64,000 nt of DNA from Biomphalaria glabrata. Lineage: Eukaryota; Mollusca; Gastropoda; Planorbidae. The translations under genes and the position numbers were made by a program. Shown piece after piece: positions 34,501 through 44,590 of the stretch; positions within the stretch are counted from its first letter, which is position 1, and every line of letters begins with the position of its first letter. Under the pieces are notes generated by a model, which saw nothing but the letters and a program-made list of their open reading frames with translations, was not told where the DNA came from and did not search any database. Location of the stretch: contig NC_074716.1 in the NCBI RefSeq assembly GCF_947242115.1, forward strand, positions 21,869,590 through 21,933,589, written 5' to 3'.

Positions 34501-36145
34501 TGGGACCCCTACCGTGGTGTCTCTTTTTTAGTGAAACCCAGATATTTATAGCTATTTTCATATATATTTCTTTAAAATTTTTGAGACAAAGGTGCCCACA
34601 CTGCAGTGTACCCTGGAAATTGAGTATTTTTATTTTAAAGGTATTAAAAGTATCTAATATATTTTTCAAACTAGACATATTTATCTACTTTTATTTTATT
34701 TATTTTTTTTTCCTTTTGATCATAATTTGCCTTCTCTTCCTTTGTCTTGTCATTTAAAATAAAATAATTTTGTTCTGATATTTATGTTCTTCATTAAGTC
34801 TTAAGATGTATGGTCATGTGATTTAAACTATTATTTCCAGCAATGACATCTTTCTGTTGTTCTTTAGGTGAAGCAGGAGGCCTGGTGGGTGTATGTAGCT
34901 GATAGGAAACGTCACTTGTTGATAACTGTCCCCGTCCATGTTTGCAGTTTGAAAACTGAGGAAAAGGTATTTATTGTAATAGTGTGGAGTATTAAATAAT
35001 TCAGACAGTATTACTGCATTAGGTTCAGTACTTTTACTTTTTATTCCAGTTCAACTAATTAATCTGTTAACTGTTTGACTGATTTATAGTAGGCCTATTA
35101 ACAATGTTTCTCTTACTAGATTGAATTGAAGTTCTCTGCTCCTGCCAAGCCAGGTCATTACCAATATGTTGTGCATCTCCGCTCTGACTCTTATTACACT
35201 GATTTTGATCAATCCCAACTTATTAAGGTAAGGAAATCAAATATTTGTTGGATTGAATTGTTAACCTGATGTCAAGGTGACCTAGTTGAAGTAAATGTCA
35301 GGGATCACTTTGGATTGGAACCCAAAAAATAATCTTTGAAAGTGTAGGACAGAAAAACAATGGTTGACATTTACTTTTCAATAATAACAGTTGTCTACCT
35401 TCTTATAGACTTCTACAAATTAATGACTGGTAATTATTTTAACCCAATAGCTCCAAATGCAGTAGGATGTGTTCTTTACTGTAGAGACCAAATTCAATAA
35501 GATTTAATTGCAAGTTAGCAAGTTTTAAACTTTCATCATGACTTGTTCAGACTGAGAACACAGGTGTGGTGACTCTTTAGTGACAAATGGGTGTGTGTGT
35601 GTAAAGCTTCCTAAAATTTTTAAAATGAAAGTGCTGATATGGCAGTATAGAAGGCCTACATTGTCAATTTAGTATTTTTGAAGATTGTTTTTATTCTAAA
35701 GGTATTAGAAAATATTTTTTTTTAACTAGACATATTTATCTATTTTTTAAATTGTATAATTATTTTGTGTATTATATTAAGTTTTTTTTAATAGATTTTT
35801 TTTTACAGCTCCCTCTCTTTGCTTTAAATTTGGAGGGTAGCTTTTCAAACTAGAAATGGGAGTTATTGGGTTATGCTAATTGATTTACTCATACAAAGCT
35901 ATCAACTCAATTCATTCAATTCCTAAAAGAAATAATCAATATGCAGTTTTTTTTTAAGCAAAAGGTAGCCTGATCCAAAAACTTGTTCTTTTAATGACTT
36001 TCAGTTGGATGTTCATGAAGCTAAAGTGATCAAAGATCATCCACAGTGGAACATTTCTGAAGATGAGGATGAGAAAGATAAAGATGATGATGACAGTGAA
36101 GAAGATGATTCTGATTATAGCTCTGAGTCAAACGAGTCAGAATAA
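10528..36145 (+). CDS. SEC63: SEC63, ER translocation J-protein (19 exons, complete)
   Basis: ER membrane co-chaperone that, in characterised relatives, works with SEC61/SEC62 and recruits lumenal BiP for protein import. Exons: 10528-10651, 24835-24931, 25479-25593, 26876-26991, 27671-27732, 28386-28444, 29235-29285, 29437-29545, 30143-30237, 30349-30472, 30600-30695, 31575-31720, 32492-32639, 32768-32958, 33110-33295, 34022-34315, 34868-34966, 35120-35227, 36005-36145. These give 786 residues (human about 760). The N-terminus MAGMQFEYD aligns with human MAGQQFQYD and supports the start. Membrane segments: about 14-35, 75-91 and 190-210. The J domain spans about 102-165 with HPD at 131-133. 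The Brl/Sec63 region follows; lysine-rich and acidic blocks lie around 480-660 and an acidic tail ends the protein. All junction phases agree. The exon 12 donor is GTTGGT, a weak match. Intron 1 is 14.2 kb and full of transposons. Exon order comes from homology, not transcripts. Confidence 0.96.
10690..11270. repeat. Cryptically simple AGTC/GACT-rich stretch
   Basis: Short words such as GAGTC, AGTCA, GACTC, CTAGA and ATACT recur without a fixed period for about 580 bp in SEC63 intron 1. It looks like slippage-derived simple sequence. No coding signal. Confidence 0.6.
11277..12972. mobile_element. 1.7 kb TIR element without transposase
   Basis: The left end TAGGTACTTCGATAAA (11277-11292) is exactly inverted at the right end (12957-12972). 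Both sides are flanked by CTAGAAT (11270-11276 and 12973-12979), a likely 7-bp TSD. The inside is very AT-rich with no meaningful frame. The superfamily is not assigned: a TA duplication (Tc1/mariner style) can be read if the terminal TA is excluded, but the 7-bp repeats favour another group. Confidence 0.75.
13242..14003. repeat. About 80-bp direct repeats flanking a LINE fragment
   Basis: Near-identical blocks at 13242-13322 and 13917-14000 begin 'atttgtaagtcaggttgttg' and include 'gactttacctcttcctaggg'. A separate inverted pair of about 60 bp lies at 13449-13511 and 14263-14325. The pieces surround a reverse-transcriptase remnant. Confidence 0.7.
13520..13915 (-). mobile_element. LINE reverse-transcriptase remnant (CR1/Jockey-like)
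   Basis: The minus strand reads '[16 protein letters not shown]', 'SGVPQGTV', a stop, '[10 protein letters not shown]' and 'VRFADD', the typical RT core around the catalytic Asp pair (FADD). The frame is broken and both ends are lost. It lies in SEC63 intron 1 on the opposite strand. Confidence 0.75.
15002..16270 (+). pseudogene. LINE ORF1 (gag-like, zinc knuckles), decayed
   Basis: One frame runs from 15002 to 16270 with three internal stops (15380, 15401, 15566). The N-terminal part lacks named motifs. A Cys cluster follows: [14 protein letters not shown] (the expected His is Leu), [14 protein letters not shown] (an intact CCHC knuckle) and [15 protein letters not shown]. The C-terminal half is Pro/Ser/Lys-rich and probably disordered. 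It would bind element RNA in a live copy. Confidence 0.8.
19595..20050 (+). mobile_element. LINE 3' fragment inside the hAT
   Basis: Reads '[20 protein letters not shown]', '[19 protein letters not shown]', a stop, then a Cys-rich tail '[16 protein letters not shown]'. This matches the tail of the LINE at 7050-7700. The related hAT copy near 6115 lacks this block, so it is an insertion. Confidence 0.75.
20505..20677. mobile_element. 173-bp hAT MITE
   Basis: Ends CAGGGGCGTAGATAGG and CCCTTTCTACGCCACTG. Flanks AAAATATT and ATAATATT agree at 7 of 8 positions. Third-level nesting: MITE in hAT in LINE in the SEC63 intron. Confidence 0.75.
22821..23935 (-). mobile_element. LINE 5' part with endonuclease domain (RTE-like)
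   Basis: Minus-strand motifs: [12 protein letters not shown] near 23540, a '[13 protein letters not shown]' block near 23175, '[20 protein letters not shown]' near 23060, and '[20 protein letters not shown]' with '[14 protein letters not shown]' near 22900. These are the N-terminus, Asp/Asn core and SDH motif of an apurinic-type endonuclease. About 280 bp of 5' leader precedes the coding part. The frame is broken in places and the RT is absent. The Nimbus-like LINE inserted at its edge. Confidence 0.8.
23936..24834. other. Remainder of SEC63 intron 1
   Basis: AT-rich, no gene or recognisable repeat. It ends in the acceptor TTGTAG before exon 2. Confidence 0.5.
25741..25926. mobile_element. 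Palindromic MITE in SEC63 intron 3
   Basis: 31-bp perfect terminal inverted repeats begin AATGGACCTCATTCACC and lie at 25741-25771 and 25896-25926; the similarity extends about 20 bp further inward. The inside holds CACGTG words (25784, 25814, 25880). No coding capacity. A half copy lies at 2144-2241. Confidence 0.85.
27843..28280 (+). mobile_element. 5'-truncated LINE with 13-bp TSD in SEC63 intron 5
   Basis: TSD AATGTTTCAGATT at 27830-27842 and 28281-28293; tail (GAT)n. The open frame 27890-28237 ends in a Cys/His block ([20 protein letters not shown]) like the C-terminal tail of RNase-H-bearing LINEs. The frame is uninterrupted and the TSD perfect, so the insertion is probably young. Confidence 0.88.
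28537..28735 (+). mobile_element. Diverged fragment of the Nimbus-like LINE 3' region
   Basis: Aligns by eye with 22224-22400, sharing 'catgtccagactttaggattgg' style sequence and 'cctacatcac'. Short and decayed. Lies in SEC63 intron 6. Confidence 0.65.
28739..28760. repeat. (TA)n microsatellite
   Basis: About eleven TA units following the LINE fragment. Confidence 0.8.
29670..29835. mobile_element. 166-bp hAT (Charlie/MER-like) MITE in SEC63 intron 8
   Basis: Ends CAGCATTTCTCAACC and GGTTGAGAACCACTG. Flanks CTATATGA and GTATATGA agree at 7 of 8 positions. The CAGTGGTTCTCAACC terminus is a widespread hAT end. Confidence 0.82.
31902..32140 (-). mobile_element. tRNA-derived SINE (family A), minus strand
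   Basis: On the minus strand it starts with an A-box-like 'AGTGGCTGAGTGGCTTC' and a B box 'GGTTTGAATCC', then a body with 'GTAAAGGCGGTTGGTCGTTG' and an end 'CAAGGTCTGAAAGGGG'. It matches 40865-41113. Lies in SEC63 intron 12. Confidence 0.75.
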
Positions 36146-37126
36146 ATGATCTTGATTTGTATTTGTTGACATTATTTGAGAGTGATTCATGAAGAGTTTC
36201 ATAGCTCCTAACCAGACATTGGCATGTTTCTGTAACTTGCTGTTATAATGGAATCTTACTCGCTCCATGAATTGATTGATTCAACAATCAATGTGATGAA
36301 AAGTGAAAACTTACTGTCTATTTTAGTAATTGTTCATTGAGCTCATATACTATAGGGGACAATGGCAACAGATTTTTTAACTATTCTGTTTTATTCCATT
36401 TTTTGTGTGTGTGTAAGAGTTGATATTTTGGAGATGAAATCTAGGTTTCGGGTCAATGTTTTGTTTCTCACTCACTAAAGGTGTATAGTTATAAATAATT
36501 GTTTTGTGTTGTTGATCCACTGTCAATGTTTTGGCGGGTACCAAATTGTGGACTGTGACCTACCTGGCATTTATTAATTCCCTTTGGCAATTTAGATTAC
36601 AATTGAATCATTTTGGCATTCTTTTCTATTTATACAATCAGTCTAGATTTTATCAACATTTTGCAAATGAAAATGTATTTGTAAATATAAAAACAAAGGT
36701 TGTACCAATTAAATCCTACGTTAGGGCAATTAAAGTGGAAAGTCTAAACTTTGATCTCTTTTTTGTAAAGAAACACATTTTGTTTTCTATACATGAAATC
36801 AAATTTTATATTATATATAAGTATATATATATATACTCACATTAATTGCATACAGAACATATTGTCTCCTTTTTTTTTTTTGTCACTCCAAAGCAACTTT
36901 AAAATATTTACCAGAAGCTTAATTGTTCCGTTAAGGTAACTTAAAAAAAACAACCTTTAAATGATTTTGTCAGGCTTAATTCAACAAAGCTGGACAAGTT
37001 TCATTGCTAAAATGTGTTATAAATTATTGAAACATTCAACTCTTGTTATTTTTGCCTGCTTGTCATGTTTATTTATTGATTTAATTTTTAGTTCAATGAC
37101 ATGTAAAGAACTAAATTTTAAATAAA
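36146..37126 (+). other. SEC63 3' untranslated region (probable)
   Basis: Follows the SEC63 stop codon. A canonical AATAAA lies at 37121-37126. The end is inferred from this signal only; earlier cleavage is possible. Confidence 0.5.
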
Positions 37127-37447
37127 AAACATTTAAATGCAAACTTCATTTTTAAAAGTCTGTATTTGTGTGTATTTGTTGAATGTTTGTTCAATTTCTG
37201 GCTCAAAATTCTGAATTTGCCTCTTAAAATTGTAAACATTTCTCTACTCTCATTAGATTGAATGTGTTATTATTAGTCTAGCATGAGTACAAGTCTGAAC
37301 ATTTTGTTATACTTTTATATTGGATTATTCTTGTATTTTGTTACACATTCATTGAGCATGCTCTCCTTTTCATTATTTACACATGACAACAAGACATGAA
37401 GTAATAAGCAGCCATGTTTGAGAGAGAACATTATATCTGAATGTGTG

Positions 37448-38047
37448 TTACATTTGTAGAGTTTAAGGTTGTAGTTTGTCTTCCTAAATATGTCATAGCA
37501 GTCTGTAGTTTGGTACATTTGTAGAGTTTAACATTTTAGACTGTTCCTAAATGTGTTATAGCAGTCTGTAGTTTGGTACATTTGTAGAGTTTAACATTTT
37601 AGACTGTTCCCAAATGTGTTATAACAGTCTGTAGTTTGGTACATTTGTAGAGTTTAACATTTTAGACTGTTCCTAAATGTGTTATAGCAGTCTGTAGTTT
37701 GGTACATTTGTAGAGTTTAACATTTTAGACTGTTCCTAAATGTGTTATAGCAGTATTTAGTTTGGTACATTTGTAGAGTTTAACATTTTAGACTGTTCCT
37801 AAATGTGTTATAGCAGTCTGTAGTTTGGTACATTTGTAGAGTTTAACATTTTAGACTGTTCCTAAATGTGTTATAGCAGTCTGTAGTTTGGTACATTTGT
37901 AGAGTTTAACATTTTAGACTGTTCCTAAATGTGTTATAGCAGTCTGTAGTTTAGTACATTTGTAGAGTTTAACATTTTAGACTGTTCCTAAATGTGTTAT
38001 AGCAGTCTGTAGTTTGGTACATTTGTAGAGTTTAACATTTTAGACTA
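37448..38047. repeat. 63-bp minisatellite, about ten copies
   Basis: The anchor 'tacatttgtagagttt' recurs at 37449, then every 63 bp from 37514 to 38018. Units are nearly identical except the first. There are no spacers, so it is a tandem array. Confidence 0.95.
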
Positions 38048-39470
38048 CTGTGTTCATCAATAGATTGAGTTGTTCACTTCCCAGTGTCCTTTGTTTCCAT
38101 CGACTCACTGGATTAGCCAGTTCACATCTCTGGTTACTTTGTATTGCCTTGAAAGACACAAGGCTCTTCTTGTTTCACTGAAGATGTTTGATGTATCATT
38201 AATCGTAGAAACATGTTAAGTCTTAACTAAATGGTGGAGGCTTAGATGGAAAGGTTGAAAGCCAAGAAGAAAAAAAAAGAAAATATTGAAATAGTTACTT
38301 GCTCTAAGATACAGGTTTATTAGTTGCGGTTGTTTTTTTTTAACTTTGTTGCAAGTTTTTCTTACTTTAAGCTAGTCTGTCATGAGCAGTAAAACCTGGG
38401 TGGAAAATAACAACAAAATAAAGTTACAATAAGACTATATTAGCGCTTATAAAATGGTTGAGTTTTAATTAACATCTAGTAAATGCAGTGATGGTATTGA
38501 AAAAAATGGCAGGGGTTATTGGGTATTAACTTCAAATCAAAGAAAGTATACTGAATGACTAATACATATATGCCAAGATGAGAAGCTAACTTTGGGGAAG
38601 GGGGGGGGGGGGCAGCGCTACTCTCAGATTTCAGAGAAACTTGAGGTGCTGTACATGCCTGAGATCCATGGCTTCATCATTCTAATGGGAAACAGCTCAC
38701 GTGCGGTTGTAAAAAAAAAAACAACCTGGAAAGAATTATAGAAAACAAAATTGCAATACATATACGAGACAATTTGTACCTGACAAGTTGACTCAACTTC
38801 AACCAATCGTGGCACATTTGTCAAAGCAGATAATGTCACTCAATCCGCATGACTGTAGACAAAAAGCTCTTTTGACGGATACATTTCTGCCACTGAAGAG
38901 CTTGCATGTATTCCTACATGTGTCGTCTTGACACAGCATACACAGGTCTAGGCCTGACACAAAACATATCTTATTAATAGCATGGACAGGTCTAGGACTG
39001 ACACAAAACAGTATCTTATTAGTTTGACATATTAGGCTTGTCACGGTTTTGAACAAACGACTACATTATTCGAACAGATTGCCTCGGCTCACTTTCCTCT
39101 CATTCAGACAAGTGTTCACAAACCTGCCAATAGGCTACAAGTGCGTGTCCCCATTTCCATTTTACACCACAGAAACGTCACTAAGCTTTAAACAATCAAA
39201 CCAATTAGCCTACTAGATCCATTTTGAAAAAAAAAATTTTTTTTACAAATACCGAAGACGAACTTATTCTGCACCTTTTAAATCGCGAAATTCTTCTTCA
39301 GCACCTATGTTTCTACAATGTATATAGAATTTATAGATCTAGATTTATAATACATTGCGTAAACAAATGAACTAAGTAGGCCTAGACACCCAGAGGAATG
39401 CTGCCATGGTAACGACATTTTTTGCTCTAGTGACTCACAGAAATGATCACGATGGAGAACTGTTAGCCTT
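38048..39470. other. Intergenic, no gene seen
   Basis: Contains a G-run near 38600-38612 and a short direct repeat around 38930-39010 ('caggtctaggcctgacacaaaaca' style). No coding homology recognised. Confidence 0.5.
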
Positions 39471-39474
39471 CTGA

Positions 39475-40548
39475 CCACGCAATAGTCATCTTCTAGGCAA
39501 ACATCTAACTTCTGACCCCGCAATATAGTCATCTTCTAGGCAAACATCTAACTTCTGACCACGCAATATAGTCATCTTCTAGGCAAACATCTAACTTCTG
39601 ACCACGCAATATAGTCATCTTCTAGGCAAACATCTAACTTCTGACCACGCAATATAGTCATCTTCTAGGCAAACATCTAACTTCTGACCACGCAATAGTC
39701 ATCTTCTAGGCAAACATCTAACTTCTGACCCCGCAATATAGTCATCTTCTAGGCAAACATCTAACTTCTGACCACGCAATATAGTCATCTTCTAGGCAAA
39801 CATCTAACTTCTGACCACGCAATATAGTCATCTTCTAGGCAAACATCTAACTTCTGACCACGCAATAGTCATCTTCTAGGCAAACATCTAACTTCTGACC
39901 ACGCAATATAGTCATCTTCTAGGCAAACATCTAACTTCTGACCACGCAATATAGTCATCTTCTAGGCAAACATCTAACTTCTGACCACACAATAGTCATC
40001 TTCTAGGCAAACATCTAACTTCTGACCACGCAATAGTCATCTTCTAGGCAAACATCTAACTTTTGACCACGCAATAGTCATCTTCTAGGCAAACATCTAA
40101 CTTCTGACCACGCAATATAGTCATCTTCTAGGCAAACATCTAACTTCTGACCACGCAATATAGTCATCTTCTAGGCAAACATCTAACTTTTGACCACGCA
40201 ATAGTCATCTTCTAGGCAAGCATCTAACTTCTGACCACGCAATATAGTCATCTTCTAGGCAAACATCTTTCTGAACACACAATAGTCATCTTCTAGGCAA
40301 ACATCTAACTTCTGACCCCGCAATATAGTCATCTTCTAGGCAAACATCTAACTTTTGACCACGCAATAGTCATCTTCTAGGCAAACATCTAACTTCTGAC
40401 CACGCAATATAGTCATCTTCTAGGCAAACATCTAACTTCTGACCACGCAATATAGTCATCTTCTAGGCAAACATCTTTCTGAACACGCAATAGTCATCTT
40501 CTAGGCAAACATCTAACTTCTAACCACGTAATAGTCATCTTCTAGGCG
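39475..40548. repeat. 41/43-bp minisatellite, about 25 copies
   Basis: The unit contains 'gtcatcttctaggcaaacat' followed by 'ctaacttctgaccacgcaat'. Two unit types alternate irregularly: one with 'gcaatagtc' (41 bp) and one with 'gcaatatagtc' (43 bp). A few units are shortened ('catctttctgaacac'). Confidence 0.95.
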
Positions 40549-40864
40549 AAGGTATAAGAATAAAGTGAGATTACCTAAGCCTGCTGATACACAAGTCAGA
40601 GCTACGGCCATAAAAATTACTACAATTAATTTCATCTTCCTTAAGTTGAGAGCTGTTAAGTCTACTGGAATCACTGTTTCTTTTTTCCCATCTGTAGCTG
40701 TCTATGACATTTTGTGTTTTTATAGGCCTACTTATCTCTATGACACTTTGTGTAGGCCTATTTATATGCCTACTTATCTGGAAAATGAGACTAAAGTATC
40801 TTAGAATATTCTGATTTGAAAATCACAATAATTATTCATGGGACTCAGAATAACAAAAGAAATT

Positions 40865-41113
40865 GGGGTCGTGGTGGCTGAGCGTTAAGCGCTTTGGCTT
40901 CCGAATTCCGAACCGAAGGATCCCGGGTTCAAATCTAGGTGAAAACTGGGATATTGTGATGTTAAGTTTACACAACTCAGATGGGTACCACCTTACATTA
41001 CTTGGGGAAAGTAAATTTAAGGCGGTTGGTCGTTGTGCTGGGCACATAACACATTCGTTAATAATCGGCCATAGAAACAGATGAGCTTTATTATCGCAAG
41101 GTCTGAAAGGGTT
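40865..41113 (+). mobile_element. tRNA-derived SINE (family A), plus strand
   Basis: A-box-like 'GTGGTGGCTGAGCGTTAAG', B box 'GGGTTCAAATC', body with 'GGCGGTTGGTCGTTGTG', end 'CAAGGTCTGAAAGG'. Same family as 31902-32140. Confidence 0.75.
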
Positions 41114-42653
41114 ACTTTGCCTTACTTAGTACCTAAAGTAGTTTCCTAGCCTGGTCCGAAACCCTTGCAAAATAGCCGGAGTCTTCATTGCATCAGTTTC
41201 CATCTGTCACCACTTGCACGAGGTGCTGCAAAGGACTTGAGGGGCTTTCTCTATGCGCAATCACTTATCTGGACAAGTTAGGGGGGGGGGAAGGGATATA
41301 TCAGGGTAAATTTTACCTTAATCGGTTTTTAAATGCCTTATTTACAAGAGTAAAAACAAAAGGGAACGACCTGAATTCAAACTCAAGGCTCAACGCGTCT
41401 CTTCAAACCGACATACTAACCACTCTGCTAATGAGGTGCATATGACACTAGAAGATTGTATAGTTTTGTACTGCTTGTTTAAACGTTACAATTGGCAACC
41501 TTGAGCTCTTTTTTTCCTCCTTAGGCTTAGGTGCATTCGATTGGGTATTTCCGTTTTTTTTTTTTTTTTTTTTTTTTTTAAGAAATCGAAAGTAGTGCTT
41601 CAAGGAACATGTCTAGAATAGATTATTTATGATCAAATAGATGAATAGATGCTAGACTACTCTAGATCTACTAATTTTATAGATAAAGACGTTTTAATGG
41701 TAATATAAATATTCAGACTAGATCTATCACTGTGGGAACACAGAAAAAAGAACTGGATCGGATTAATATATAATTATATAGAATTATAGACTCTAGATCG
41801 TAGATCTAATCTGTAAAATTAAATTTAAATAATAAATAAAAAAAACACCGTATCTTGACAGTATCTGAGATGAGACATCATCAGACATGAGACTCATCCT
41901 GAGTAAACTGAGTGTAATTATAACTAGACTGTCTAGATCTATAACTTATTTTTATAAGATAAGATCATAGATGGTAAAGATGCTGGGAAGACCCATTCGA
42001 GCAAGATACTCATATTCGTGTTACATACATACATTTTCACATACATCTATCATACCACTTATGTGGTGAAGCTTTACATCTTTACTTATTTCTATATATA
42101 ATGGAGGGTTTGTAAATAAACCAGAAGATATGAAGTATTAAATTCAATGAATAGATTATATGCCATTACAGTAACTAAGAATGAAAAAGCCAGACATTTT
42201 CACACTTTAGGCTAATGCCACATAGACAGATAACATGACTCAAAAGGAAAAAGGAAGACATGCTCTCCTTTTTCCTGACTTTTGGTAACCCTAAGTATGT
42301 ATATACATCTAGAGCCATCTAGATCTAAATTCAGGTATACTTAAAGTTAAAAGAGTCATATTATATTTTAATAGTATCAATACCAAATTCTAGACTCTAC
42401 TAGATCTAATAATCGAATTAGAGTTTAAAATTTGTAATTATATTCAGTAGTCAGTATATATATATATGAGATAAAAGCCTTGGCATCAGCTTGAACCATT
42501 ATCCAGTACATGTCAAGACATTGCCCATTATGTGTTAAAATTTAGTCTTTGAAAATGATAAATTCATTCTTAATAAATTAACAAGAAAATGACTATTTGA
42601 AAGACATTTATCTATGACAAATAAATACCCTCTTTAAATTGAATTCTTTTCAG
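41114..42653. other. Intergenic, no gene seen
   Basis: Holds a poly-T tract (41557-41580), CTAGAT-rich sequence (41640-41960) and a G-run near 41281. It ends with an acceptor-like TTTTCAG at 42647-42653, so a non-coding or short coding first exon of the next gene may lie here. Confidence 0.45.
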
Positions 42654-42664
42654 TTCATAATCTC

Positions 42665-44572
42665 ATGGCTTTAACATTCATAGAGAAAGAGGGGGACTTG
42701 TTTACTTGTAGCAATACTGCAAGCTTAGCTCACTGTGTGAGTGAGGATTTGATCATGGGCAAAGGTATTGCTGTTGAATTTAAGAGGAGATTTGGACAAG
42801 TAGAGGAACTTCGTAAACAAAGTAATGTCTTTCTAATCAAATCATTTATCCATTATTTTTTATGATGATGTCAGAACTTTATACGCATATTATAAATATT
42901 ATAGGCCTAATTATACTATTGACTTGGAAATGATTTGATCCTAATATAAAATAGTTTAATAATAAAATATGAAGAAACAAATAGACTTTAATTACTATAA
43001 CAATAGTACAAAAACATATTTTGAGTATTTTTTTCATTCGACTGTGCAATATCAGAAAAAAAATCAAATACACTTCTCCATTGTTCTTTATTTATTAAAA
43101 ATCAACATCTTCTACATTAGAAATCTGACACAAACTGAGACCATTCTTTATATTAGGCCTGAACACTGACCTGCAACATCGCAATCTGTGGGCTGTGGAG
43201 ACCAATAGCTCGTTGCCGCGTCATACAGGCCTGTGATGTGACAGTGAGCTATTGGTCTCCACTGCCCACAGGATTGCAATGTTGCAGGTAAGTGTTCATG
43301 CCTTCTATAAGGATTGGTTTTGCTCAAGCTAATCAACATCTTCTGACTCAAACTATTACATTAAACCTAAGTTCCAATCTTCACAAACTTTTACTTGATA
43401 TCTCCCACCATCCCCCCAGACAAATATAAGTACATCTTCATGCTCTTTGTAGTCAGTTAGGGGATTTGGGTAAGTACTGTCACCTTCCCCAGCATAATCC
43501 TTGTCAATGTCCTGTAATCTAAGTTGCAGAAATGCATGAAAGTTGAAATTTTATCAGAAATTGGGGACAATGAGGAATTTTAAAATGTACAAAAAGTCAT
43601 GTCTAGAGTACAAACCATGGACCTCTGACTCAACACATCTGCTTAGCGTCAATACAAACATTGTAAACATATGACCATCAAAATAAAGAAAAAGAAACTT
43701 TCTGACTGCTAATGTTCACCAGTTCTGCAATTACTACCTAGAGTCAATTGCCATATCATTATTTAACGCCATTTTCTCGAATAAAAAAAAATTGAACCTA
43801 GTGCTGTCATTATATATGTAGCATGTACTCATCCTTCATTGTTTCAGTACTTAGCATCACATTGTATGTAAATCCATCAACTATAAGACTATGCTGAACA
43901 AAACTATTCCTCTAGAGTCTAGAACATATATGTATTTATTTAACCTATCCATCCCACCTTATCTCTTTACTTAACAACTCTACACATCATGAATAATTAA
44001 CTACATATTCTGTACATATTCATTAACATTTAAACAATAAGAATAAACTAAACATTTATAGGGAAGAGTAACTCATTTATTCAGAAAAGCTATAGTAAAC
44101 CCTATATTAGTTTTATTTTTCACTGTTTTAATGGTTGAAATCTCTGAATAAACCTATCTATTAATAAAATCAATATCAGTCAATAGTTTTTAAATAAAAT
44201 TATTCATATACATTAAAGCTTATTATTTCTTTGAATTTATTTTTTTACTTTCAATGTTATTATCATTATTAATCTCTATATGAAGAATCTACAGTGGGAC
44301 AATTTGCAGTTTTACAAGATGGAGAACGCTACATTTATTATCTTGTCACCAAACCCAAATATGATAAAAAGCCAAGTGAAGTAAATGTCAAATATTGCCT
44401 TCGAGAAATGCGAGACCACATTCTGCAGCATGGAGTTAAGGAGCTGTGTATGCCCAGGATTGGTTGTGGTCTTGATGAACTGGACTGGAAGAAAGTCAAA
44501 GAAATAATAAAAACTGTTTTTCAAGGATGTCCAATTACTGTGACTATATATCATCAAGGTAAGTTTGTTTGA
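42665..44572 (+). CDS. OARD1/TARG1-like macrodomain ADP-ribose hydrolase, copy A
   Basis: Macrodomain protein related to human OARD1 (TARG1), which removes ADP-ribose from acidic residues and hydrolyses O-acetyl-ADP-ribose. Two exons are seen, 42665-42821 and 44286-44572, giving 147 residues (human 152). Conserved: GDLF (10-13), SLAHCVSED (20-28), [13 protein letters not shown] (32-44), YIYYLVTK with the catalytic Lys equivalent at 75, and MPRIGCGLD with the catalytic Asp at 116. The second exon start was set by the phase and by KSTVGQ, shared with copy B. Two uncertainties remain: an acceptor-like site 12 bp before the ATG suggests an upstream exon, and a strong donor (GGTAAGT, 44558-44564) just before the stop suggests a possible third exon. 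A LINE begins 19 bp after the stop. Confidence 0.85.
43156..43302. mobile_element. 147-bp hairpin MITE in the copy A intron
   Basis: Nearly the whole element is one inverted repeat. The left arm begins GGCCTGAACACTGACCTG and the right arm ends CAGGTAAGTGTTCATGCC, with arms of about 60 bp including AGACCAATAGCTC. No coding capacity. No clear TSD beyond TA-like flanks. Confidence 0.8.
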
Positions 44573-44590
44573 ATTGAACAAATGAAAACG

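Noticed and set aside
36531-36845. 104-codon open frame in the SEC63 3' region
   Set aside because: AT-rich, no motif, lies within the probable 3' UTR.
37448-40548. Regular short repeats resembling CRISPR arrays
   Set aside because: Units are contiguous with no unique spacers, and the DNA is eukaryotic; these are minisatellites.
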